Assembly: GCA_001414485.1 (NCBI GenBank)
Contig: LLEY01000117.1
Location: 124,001-188,000, forward strand
Direction of reading: 5' to 3'
Length of the DNA: 64,000 nt
From: Calycina herbarum
Taxonomy: Eukaryota > Ascomycota > Leotiomycetes > Helotiales > Pezizellaceae
The notes below the pieces were generated by a model. It searched no databases. It had not been told where the DNA came from and saw only the letters and a list, made by a program, of their open reading frames with translations. The translations under genes and the position numbers were made by a program. This document shows, piece after piece, positions 55,521-64,000 of this stretch (the stretch's first letter is position 1; each line of letters opens with the position of its first letter).

Positions 55521-56058
55521 ATGATTTCAACACTAACTACATTGGCGCTTCGCGCGAGACAAAGATCTGGAAAGACCTCAGCGTTAAAAGAAGTATCAGT
55601 TACAGATAAAGCCCACAGTAAGCCTCTCACTACATGCCCTTGATCTGACTAACTCAAAATTAGGCGAGCCCAGAAGACTAACTCTTCTCGATTTGCCTAA
55701 CGATCTCATCTTTATGATTTTTGATGAACTTGAGCATGAAACCTGCCCTAGGAGGAGGGGTTCCACTTCTCTGGTGTTAGGATTGACTTGCAAACAGCTC
55801 TACGATATTCACTGGAAGCGCCACGGACCCGTGAATTTGCTTATGCGTCCGGCGGGGTTTAGGCCAGCACTTTGGGCCTCACAAATCAAGAGGTTGGCAT
55901 ACCCACGGTACCCGTACGAGTTTGATACACTGTGGAACGAACTCCCTTCAGTTCGTTTTTATTCTCAAGAAACCATTGCCAACCGTGGATGGCTCAATAG
56001 TTACTTAGCCGGAACTATTTCTCCCGTGGACGAAACAACCTCATTCTTGAGCGCTTAG
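55521..56058 (+). CDS. Small F-box-like protein, cluster copy 4
   Basis: Exon 1 is 55521-55617 and exon 2 is 55664-56058, with a 46-bp phase-1 intron (KAH/SEPRR), giving 163 residues. The F-box-like part is LDLPNDLIFMIFDELEHETC, then a Pro-Arg-Arg-Arg-Gly insert, then LVLGLTCKQLYDIHWKRHGP. The C-terminal part (YPYEFDTLWNELPSVRFYSQ) is not recognised. At the DNA level the F-box segment is very close to copy 3, marking a recent duplication. All features of an expressed gene are intact. Confidence 0.7.
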
Positions 56059-56839
56059 CTGGTACCTAGAGAATGACCATGCCTATGCATTCAACAAATC
56101 AAAACAGGAACAGAACTTCGCCTCTCTTCGGCAGCTTGATTCACTCTTATTTTGTGAGATATTTCGACACATCTTTTCACTGTGGCTTTGAGCTTGTTGC
56201 CAGGAAACAACATCAGCATGCCGATACTTTACGATATTCCGGTCGACTTAATTGGGGATGACCTTTTCCCGACCGCACAATCTCTGGGTTCAACAACTCT
56301 ACGGTTTGGCTTTCCCCTTCTGGCCATACGTTTATGGTCGATCGCTCCGTCAATTTGTTTTTTTTCCTTCGGGAAGTGTGTACCGCGATGGGAATTGGGA
56401 TGCTGTTTGATGGTCCCAATGGCCGAAAGGTACCTGTTGAGATGTTGGATTGAAGAACGGGATTTTATTGGGATTCTCGAAGTCCTTAGAAGGTGGACGT
56501 ATGTGTTAAGCTAGGGGATTAGACGGAGTAATGTGTAGTCGTCTATCTTGAGCACACCTAGCTACCTTATTCACTCCTCAGTTAGTTCAACCAAGGTAAA
56601 ATAAAAATACTCCATTGAGAAATACTTCGCACTCGTTTAGTATTCTACTTCACTCAGCTTTTTATGCCTCTGCCCCCCATCCGTATTGAGTTCCTCTTCA
56701 TTCAACGCCACCAGCATCGTAGCCATATGTCAAAGCTTGAACTTTCTTCCCCCAACAGTCAACACCACCAAACAGTGCTGTGGTTGTCCGTCGAGAACCT
56801 CTCCGAGTTACCCAATTGTCTCACAAATCACCAAACGTG
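56059..56839. other. Intergenic between F-box-like copies 4 and 5
   Basis: About 780 bp. Two overlapping open frames (56073-56514) have no family resemblance. The last 80 bases resemble the 5' leader of copy 6, so the duplicated unit includes the leader. Confidence 0.45.
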
Positions 56840-57439
56840 ATGACTTCCGCGTCAACTGACTTGGGTCTAGTCCCCCAGCCCAGAAATACACAAACAATAG
56901 TCTAACCTTCTACTCCCATCCAAGGACTCCCCACCGAAGCGAACGACACACAAACATAGTTCAACCTTCCTCCACATCTATCACAAACCTCCCTACCGAA
57001 ACTCACGTCGAGATCAGCAGCTATCTTGACACAGCAACATCAATTTTGATTGGCTTGACTTGTCGAAAAAACTACCAATTCCACCTAGACAAATGCGACT
57101 ATCAGCCGGTACCATTGAGAACGGGCGTCTATTACTTTGACAAACCTCCACTCTGGGAGTCAGATCTGACACACGCTATTACCTGTTCGGTGGCAGTACG
57201 AACTCGTAGCCTACCTCGTGAATTGGTTCCCCAAAGATCTCGAACATTTAAACGAACTTAGATGCGTTGATTGGATACGACGAGATGAGGATGGCATGAG
57301 AAGTTTGAGAACATTTGTCATGAGACCTGGACGGAGAGGACAGAACGACCCATTCATACATGGTGGTAGGACTGAACCAATTCAACCAGCATTTGCGAGA
57401 CTTGGCGTCAAGATCTCATCCATATGGCTTCAACGATAG
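56840..57439 (+). pseudogene. Small F-box-like gene, cluster copy 5, frameshifted
   Basis: The part LPTETHVEISSYLDTATSIL, then IGLTCRKNYQFH, aligns with IPTEIHAEICSCLDIATSVL of copy 6. Near 57190 the frame changes: the matching continuation YELVAYLVNWFPKDLEHLNE (copy 6: YELINYLVDWFPKDPESPQE) lies in another frame, running to 57439. The 5' segment from the ATG at 56840 stops early. Copy 6 has no intron at the break, so a frameshift is more likely than a splice. Confidence 0.7.
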
Positions 57440-57942
57440 TGTGAATTACCTTTTCACGATAGGCCTAGCCAAATCCAAGCATTTGCGATCGCTTGTCTGT
57501 AACTGAGAACATAGTCTTGTGCCATATATATGCGCTGCATTGCTTTGTTAGCGCAAATAGACATCTCACTTAGCAATATCTCGAATAGCGGAACACAATA
57601 CAACATATGGAATACTTGGCGAGATTCATATAACTTTAATAACATATTAAGTGTCTCCTATCAGAATGTAAACATAACTTGGTAGTTTTTGAGCTTCTCA
57701 ATTCACTCTCCATTCGTGAAAATAGCTTTTGTAACACCACTTCACCTCTATTTTGAGTTTGTCATTCAGCCACATACTCATATCTGTGAGTCAACACTTG
57801 AATCTATTTATAAAAGTGCAAAGAAAGAAACATTCTCAGCCACCAAAGGGAACTCGTCAAACTTCAACACCACCCAACACTGTTGTGACTATCTGTGAAG
57901 AACCTCTTCCATTATCAGTAACCTCTCAGATCACAAATCACC
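57440..57942. other. Intergenic between F-box-like copies 5 and 6
   Basis: About 500 bp. The 90 bases before 57943 are similar to 56750-56840 (CACCACC...CACTGTTGTG, GAAGAACCTCT), that is, the shared leader of copies 5 and 6. Confidence 0.5.
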
Positions 57943-58476
57943 ATGATATCTTGTTCATTTGAGACGACTCCGCTGTCCCTTGCAAACAACACACAATCAG
58001 TCGTTGGGTTTTCTCCAATTCAAACGATCCCTACCGAAATTCATGCGGAGATCTGCAGCTGTCTTGATATCGCAACCTCTGTCTTATTAGGATTAAATTG
58101 CAAAGCTTTTTACCAATTCCACCGCGACAAGTACAAAAATAAGCCAGTATCCTTGATGGAAAGAGTCAACTACCTCGATGATGAGCCCTCACCAAGCTAC
58201 TTTCGTCCTGATCGTCGCTACGAACTCATCAACTATCTGGTCGATTGGTTTCCCAAAGACCCCGAAAGCCCACAGGAGCTCATAATTGTCCAGTTTGTAC
58301 GGAACGAGAGCTTCTTGAACACCACCATCATAAGAGACCCCGCATTTTGGATTGTGCCACCTGGACGAAGAAACGAATACGAACGTCGCATATACTCCTA
58401 TTCAAATTCCCTGCCAGTACTTGAAAGATATGGCTGTAAGAAACTGTGGTTCTGGCGGGGTATAGTTTGGGTTTAG
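57943..58476 (+). CDS. Small F-box-like protein, cluster copy 6
   Basis: Single exon, 177 residues, starting MISCSFETTPLSLANNTQSV. The F-box-like part is IQTIPTEIHAEICSCLDIAT, then VLLGLNCKAFYQFHRDKYKN. The C-terminal half contains YELINYLVDWFPKDPESPQE, and PPGRRNEYERR, shared with the frameshifted copy 5 (RPGRRGQND). No intron, unlike copies 1, 2 and 4, so copies 5 and 6 form a separate subgroup. The frame is intact. Function unknown beyond a possible Skp1-binding F-box. Confidence 0.65.
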   Translation: MISCSFETTPLSLANNTQSVVGFSPIQTIPTEIHAEICSCLDIATSVLLGLNCKAFYQFHRDKYKNKPVSLMERVNYLDDEPSPSYFRPDRRYELINYLVDWFPKDPESPQELIIVQFVRNESFLNTTIIRDPAFWIVPPGRRNEYERRIYSYSNSLPVLERYGCKKLWFWRGIVWV

Positions 58477-59030
58477 AGTTGTCTAGCTACACTAACTTTG
58501 GCAGAGGGTCGTTTTGGAAAGGGTATTGCTAATCAGCACTAGGAGGCTGATAGAAAATCGAGAGGCAGTGGACGCACACCATTGGTAACGACAGTATACT
58601 TCCTAACTACAGCACGGTACAATCGACCCCTTCGAGTATGAATGCTGAAGTAGCTGAAGGAGTTTGTGGGTCAATGAAGGAAACGGAGGATCATTATTCG
58701 GAATTTTGGGGTTTTGCCCCCTGTGAATGCTGAAATTGATAAGATCATTACTAGGGAATAATAATTCTACAAGAAAACACTTCGAAGCACCCCGCGTCCT
58801 ATCATACTTACTACTTTGCTTTGTTATTACTTTGCTTGTTTTTGGATCCATTTCCTCAGTAAAAACAGTGAATAAACTTATTGCTTTTTCCGAGTTGATA
58901 TTATTAACATCATCATTTCTCTACCCACCTACATTCACAACTTTAGAAATGATTCACAAGCAAGGGTATTATATAAAGCTCAAACCCTCCATGAAATATT
59001 CCGTCAAGTGCTAACCATCAAACCTCCAAA
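58477..59030. other. Intergenic between F-box-like copies 6 and 7
   Basis: About 550 bp, AT-rich, with no supported gene. Confidence 0.4.
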
Positions 59031-59860
59031 ATGCCACCGAAGAAATAAAATAAGAAGCCCAAATCCTCAACCCGCTCTCAAAAACCCAAAAACCCAAAAA
59101 CCCAAAAAGGATTGCGAAAGACCCCGAGACCTCAAATCATGCATCTACCAACTTACACACGCCAACTATCAAAGTCACCTCCCTACCACACCAAGAACAC
59201 GATCCACAAGCCAATAACCCATCCATCCCCAACCCACAACAGATATTATTCCCTCTCCAAAACCTTCCCCGAGAACTCATTCAAATGATCATATACCATC
59301 TTGAACCACACGATTCCCTGTGTCTGGGATTGACCTGTCGAAACTTCTACAACACCCACTTCGAAATCCACGGCAAAGTCCCCCTAGATCTCAACGCCGA
59401 AAACATAATCCCTTCTCCCCCCGTAGACCGCTCAACCATCCACCTCTCAATGAAAACCCCCAAACAAACACTAGAGGAAGGGTACCGCGAACAAGAAAAC
59501 TCAGTCCTCCCAAAACCCCTCCTCACACCTCCAATCCACGCATTCTTCCCCCTCGACAAACGCAGCGGCTTAATCTCTCACGCCTGGGGAATCGTTCGCA
59601 TATACGAATACAAACAGGATGGGATTATGAAGGTCAAAAGAGAGGTAAAAATGATGAAGGAATATATGGGATATTATTACCGCGGCGGTTATCCTCCCAA
59701 CTTGGAGCCCATGCCGAGATGTGCATGTTTCCTCTTTTTGCCGCGGAGCAGTTGGTGTGGTACATGTCGAGAGTGTAAGAGGGAGAGTGGACATACGATG
59801 TGGGAGTGGATGGAAAGGGACGGGGAGGGGAGGCTTGTGAGTTTTATTTGTAGAGTTTGA
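59031..59860 (+). pseudogene. Small F-box-like gene, cluster copy 7, broken at the 5' end
   Basis: The ATG at 59031 gives MPPKK and then TAA, followed in frame by NKKPKSSTRSQKP, which resembles the basic leader of copy 1. A run of four CCCAAAAA octamers (about 59078-59111) shifts the frame. Downstream the frame is open from about 59053 through LPHQEHDPQANNP to LQNLPRELIQMIIYHLEPHD, then LCLGLTCRNFYNTHFEIHGK, and on to 59860. The C-terminal part is longer than in the other copies and Cys-rich (CACFLFLPRSSWCGTCRECK). A product starting at the internal ATG (59285) would lack half the F-box. A missed upstream exon could rescue it, so pseudogene status is likely but not proven. Confidence 0.55.
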
Positions 59861-60533
59861 ATTCTTTTGGTTGTACTTTGGTTATCGCGTTGCGTGGATT
59901 TGTGTTTTGAGTAGAACAAAGTAGATAAAGTATTCAATTTAAGAAATAAATTCGTTGATAGAAATCGAAAACACGTTGCAATGTAGAGAAAGAAAACAAA
60001 ATGCAAGTCAAAGTATTGTGATGAGGGTTTGAAGAGGGATTTATGCTTTAGATGCTCGCTTTGCCTTCTCTGCTCTCGAGCAGCTCTCCATCGTGATGAC
60101 GTGGAACAAAGGGCAGGAGCGAGGAAGGAGGATTTGGAACATCACGTGAATCACCTCCTCCCCCATGCCCATTTACACACCATTTTCGAAAAAGTTGAAA
60201 TCCAAAAGATGACGAAAGCAGAGTGTGCACAAAGAATAGAACCTTATACTAGATGAGCGTTTGGTTGGAGGTGGGCTAGTAGTGTCGTTGAGTCATTGAC
60301 GACAACGGAAAAATACCCGAGAAGTCTGAATGTCGGATCTCGAATGGGAATTGAAAAAGCTATTGTCTTCCCCGTGCTTTTAGAGTTTAATAACAACCTG
60401 ACTTACTTAGAGCGAAAAGTGTTCGCTAGTCCGTTCCAAGATGATCAAGGAAAAATCCGTTTTTTTTCTTCCATCTATTCAAAAATACAAAATAGAAGAA
60501 AGAGCAAAGCAAAAATTATTGCGAACCTTCCAG
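59861..60533. other. Intergenic, no supported gene
   Basis: About 670 bp. It contains the T run at about 60511-60516 that acts as the RNA polymerase III terminator of the adjacent minus-strand tRNA. Confidence 0.45.
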
Positions 60534-60605
60534 AGGTTCATATAGGAATCGAACCAATATCTCCGGAATCAGAATCCGACGTGCTAACCATTACACCAAT
60601 GAACC
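60534..60605 (-). tRNA. tRNA-Gln(CUG)
   Basis: Read on the minus strand: perfect 7-bp acceptor stem GGTTCAT / ATGAACC, D-arm with GTGTAATGGTTAGCAC (A box), a 5-bp anticodon stem TCGGA / TCCGG with the loop TTCTGAT giving anticodon CTG, and a T-arm with GGTTCGATTCC (B box, one mismatched pair). A T run lies about 20 bases downstream. No intron. This is a complete, probably functional tRNA. Confidence 0.9.
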
Positions 60606-61200
60606 ATTTACAATGTACCCGCACAAAGGTTACATTTTGGTTGGTGGGCTGCCAAAGCCCATTGGATTGCTTTTTTTTGACATTTTCTTATTTTAAATTA
60701 TGCGGAGGAAGAAAGCTGTGGCCTTGGCAATGTGGGGTGAAGCGTGAATAAAGTGCCGTGGTTGGTCGAGACGAAGAAGATAAGAAGTGTGGCTGAGCAT
60801 GGTGTGGCGTATAGTATCGTGAGTCCATCGTGATGAAATTAAGAAGAGGATTGGATTTTGATGAGAAGATGAACAGGATCTGGAGCTCTCGTGTTGTTTT
60901 TATTGTCCCGTTGGGCACCATCAAAAGATGAAGTGTCACCAATCAAATCGACACTGGCGTTTGTCTAGCACAAGTCTCGGGAATTTGCAGGGGGCGATCC
61001 ACGTGCACACGCGACAAATGGAGAACCTCGTTTTGAAGCACAACACACGTCAGTCAGGACTAAATCAATTGTACATTTATAATCCCCAGTTGGCGTGGTC
61101 ATGAAACTCCAGAGTACCCAATAGACCGCTGCACATAGATACGAGAAACGAACAACCCCGACGACGGTCAAGGTCTCCAACATCGCGATCACAAGCTCCC
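60606..61200. other. Intergenic, no supported gene
   Basis: About 600 bp. A 5' exon of the caspase-like locus may lie here, since the first recognisable exon at about 61212 follows a TTAACAG acceptor, but none can be identified. Confidence 0.35.
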
Positions 61201-61211
61201 CCTTAACAGCT

Positions 61212-63061
61212 TGCTACGAACCATTATCGGCATCGAAGTAATGGAAATCAACATCAACAGCAAGCTTATGCCCCAATATCGACGCAGCCACAACAGCCTC
61301 CATTGCAAAATGGAAATACAACCCCTGGTGCACCTCCGGGAAATGCTCCACGAACGAACTCAGTGGGAGAGAACAGACCAGTGAGTTGACCCTTTTCCGG
61401 GAGTTGTGATTCTCAGGTGCTACATTTCTAACTTCTTTGAGCAAATTAATCCCTTGACAGCTGTACCGCCAGTGGAAGTCTATCACCAATTGGAAGTCAA
61501 TGACTTCAACCTTACTACTTTTTCTAATGATTTGAACCATGTTAGTTTAGTATATTGAACCCTTCTGAACTTTTCAGCACAATTTGTTTCTTCTAAATAC
61601 TCTCGAGCAATCAAAGCAATTATGCGAGCTGATTAGAGCAATTGACATTCGTTCTCCTAAGGAACAATCAAATAGTCTCACTCACTGACTCATGTCAGGC
61701 TATGAGAGCAGCCTATCCCAAAGGCTCGAAACTCGGGCGAAGTCAATATCAAACAGTCTCCGCTCGCATGATAATGTGGGAAGGTTTACATATATTCCAA
61801 CACGAGATAACTGAACTCGGCAAGACCTTTCAACAACACGGGTTCGCAACTTCAATATGTGTAGTCCCGAAAACTAACTCATATCCCCACTTGAGTCGCA
61901 AAATACTGGATCTGATAGATTATGCGGACAAGATAACTTATTTATCCTTCATTACACTGGCTATTCAAAACTAAATCCTTCGCAGCTGACCGAACTTTCG
62001 AGCGATTCAAATACACCCTGTGCATTATTAGAGTAGGGTGGGATTCAAACACTCTTTTCCGGGGCAAAATCGGAAGTCCTCATTCTTCTGGATGCACCTG
62101 CAGCTTCAAGCTCATCGTCTACTGTTTCTTTTCGAGGTATGGAAATTATCGCAGCTTGTGGGCCAGGTTTCAAGGAGGCTCCCCCGGGGGAATTTTCATT
62201 TTCATGTACGTATACGCTCACAGAGATTTCACAAGATTGGATAGACAAACCCTCTTTCTCGATTTCAGTTCTACAAACCGAGTTTCTCTTTCAATTGAGG
62301 GAGAAGGAGAAGCAGGGATTTACACAACTCCAACCTATCTTCGATATGCACGAAATCGCCAAAGCCCTAGTATTGAACTCTATCGTAGAACCCCTGCAGA
62401 AGACCCAGTTCAAAGAACCATGCGATTATCGACGTATGTACATGCCACGGAAGTAAATCGCGCCCATAAAGACCGAAAATCCTCACCAACCTTTTTCTTA
62501 CTGCCAGATAAAAGATATCGAATCCCTCGCGTTTTGGCCTCTATAGCTTTTGAGGAAGATCATATTAAGTTTGATCTTGAACTGTGGACTCGCTGGTTCG
62601 ATGATACCCCCTTCCAAGTAGCGGACATGGAGGTCTTTCCAGGATTCTCCACCCTGGTGATGATGTCTGTACCACTCCCAGTATGGAATCTCTTCCCAGG
62701 TCGTTCTTCGTGCTCATTCCTTGGATACGCTACTGCACCGAAAATCGAAACTTCAAAATTCCCATTTCGACCACCGCCTGGACCACGGCATGTACATGTT
62801 CCTGCTCCAATATCACCTGCTGTTGGAGAATGGCAGCCTGAACCCGGTGACCAAGATGAGAATGCCGAAGACGACGATGAAGAAGAGATGGATGATTTGT
62901 TCAATCGAGATCTCATGTCCCAACCTATAATACCCACTCAAGAAGGCTTCGAAGCACATATTCAACTATTAAATCCCGATATGGACCCAACGAACGACTG
63001 GCTGTTGAAAAGATTCGCCTTTCAACAAAGAGTACGACACGAATATAGTATACAGTCTTGA
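61212..63061 (+). pseudogene. Caspase-like (C14-type) protein gene, decayed, catalytic residues lost
   Basis: Pieces of the fungal caspase-like layout appear in order but in different frames. First come a Gln/Pro/Asn-rich part (HRSNGNQHQQQAYAPISTQP, about 61234) and short exon-like parts (VPPVEVYHQLEVNDF; LLNTLEQSKQLCELIRAID). Then SARMIMWEGLHIFQHEITEL and NSYPHLSRKILDLIDYADK run to about 61930. A shift follows to DNLFILHYTGYSKLNPSQLT, a TAG (62034-62036), and in the same frame IQTLFSGAKSEVLILLDAPA and MEIIAACGPGFKEAPPGEFS, FSISVLQTEFLFQL. A second shift near 62300 leads to TPTYLRYARNRQSPSIEL and VMMSVPLPVWNLFPG, ending in an acidic tail at 63061. The family has YYAGHG and LLLLDCC; here these are HYTGYS and LILLDAP, so catalytic His and Cys are gone. 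Confidence 0.7.
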
Positions 63062-64000
63062 AAGCTGTTCTAAACATAGAACAGCCTTCGAGTCTAATAA
63101 TCGGTACTTATAGTACTAGTAGGAGGAGCATAGTAAGTATAACGAGAGCGAATAGAAAAGAATTAAACACGGATTTTATTAACCTTGTTATTACTCCTCC
63201 ACGACGCTTTGAACAAGCATGACCAAGCTGTCCTTCGTAGAGATTGTCCATCAAAGGACCAATGCCCAGCCGCTGGCGGTAAAGCAAAATTCCTCGAGAG
63301 TCTCCCGTCTAATAGGATGGGAGCAGGAAAAGCAGGAAAAGGAGGTCTGGAGAACATTTTTCAAGGGACTGTATTCTTAAAAAGAACTTCAATAAACACA
63401 AAACCAGGTCCTAAAAGCATTCAATTTAACGAGAATATTTACTTAGTGTGATAAACTTATCTTGCCCCACCTTACCGAAAGGGGAATAGAAGCACGCGAC
63501 AGCGCTGACCAATGATACGCTGCTGTGACGTAGCCTGCTTTACCTCGAAGGGCCGGGCTGGGCTGGATCTAGAATTTTATCTTCTCCAGCATTTTCCAAA
63601 ACCCCTCCTCTCCCAACATGCCATTTCTCCCAGATGCACTTAACACCATTCCACGCTGTATCGACGTGATAAGGAGCTCCCACTTATACAGGCCTTCTTC
63701 CCTCTTTGCTTATACCCAATACCGACCCTCGACAATGCGATTGGCCCTTGTGGCGTTCTAGTACCTCGATTTCCCGCGCCCGTCGGTTTTGAGGCGACTT
63801 CGCTGCATTCACCGCATCACCACCCACTTCATTCTTCAGCACCAAGTGCAAGAAGTATACAGCCAGCACAAATTTTTTTACCGGTAATCTGCGCAGCTGG
63901 TCCCAATTGAGCATTTCCGACCATAATATTACAGAAGACGGCATTCGGTGCTGCAAGTCAGACACAGCAATAGCCATCGCAGACACGCCATTGCCTTATA
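63062..64000. other. Intergenic to the right edge, no supported gene
   Basis: About 940 bp. A minus-strand open frame at 63986-63684 starts only with GTG and shows no motif. A gene cut by the edge cannot be excluded. Confidence 0.35.

Noticed and set aside
63684..63986. 100-codon minus-strand open frame at the right edge
   Set aside because: It begins with GTG, has no recognised motif, and the sequence ends too soon to test a larger gene.

Overview
The window looks like nuclear DNA of a filamentous ascomycete (Pezizomycotina; a Leotiomycetes/Helotiales-type genome would fit, but this is inferred from gene content and style, not from a search). Signs are short introns of about 45-150 bp with GTRNGY donors and CTAAC-like branch points, homologues of conserved fungal genes, AT-rich islands, and many C-to-T / G-to-A type lesions (CAG or TGG to TAG, CAT to TAT) of the kind made by repeat-induced point mutation (RIP).

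Region 1 (1-13.2 kb) is mostly housekeeping or enzymatic: a dienelactone-hydrolase-type gene cut by the left edge (minus), a small RIP-degraded element with terminal inverted repeats (2.0-2.5 kb), a 1,381-residue SNF2-family ATPase (minus), an inositol phosphosphingolipid phospholipase C (ISC1, minus), a WD40 protein of the WDR5/Swd3 type (plus) and a secreted GH76 alpha-1,6-mannanase-like enzyme (plus). Region 2 (13.2-18.5 kb) has no confident protein gene. It holds a minisatellite, an AT-rich island, a C-tract hairpin, a cluster of short palindromic repeats and a degenerate tRNA-Gln(CUG).

Region 3 (18.5-26.5 kb) is the most unusual part: four consecutive minus-strand members of a protein family I do not recognise. 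They share a core of about 145 residues, and most carry an acidic/basic helical motif as well. Their tails differ: CCCH plus CCHC zinc motifs in two, six AT-hooks in the third. The fourth is a double-length copy broken by two in-frame TAG codons. Region 4 (27.3-37.5 kb) is again conserved: a divergent pair of mitochondrial genes (MICOS subunit MIC26/27 and mitochondrial intermediate peptidase OCT1), 3 kb of repeat-rich intergenic DNA with a second cluster of the same palindromes, an SRPK-like kinase and cytosolic tyrosyl-tRNA synthetase.

Region 5 (38.9-64 kb) is accessory: a large secreted Ser/Thr/Lys-repeat protein, a HET-like pseudogene, two uncertain genes, a DUF1996 secreted protein, seven small F-box-like genes and pseudogenes within 8.4 kb, a good tRNA-Gln(CUG), and a decayed caspase-like (C14-type) gene that has lost its catalytic residues. 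Conserved genes are intact while the duplicated accessory genes carry mostly TAG nonsense lesions, which suggests RIP-like mutation shaped the accessory part. Exon boundaries below were derived by eye from splice signals and reading frames; no alignment or search was run.
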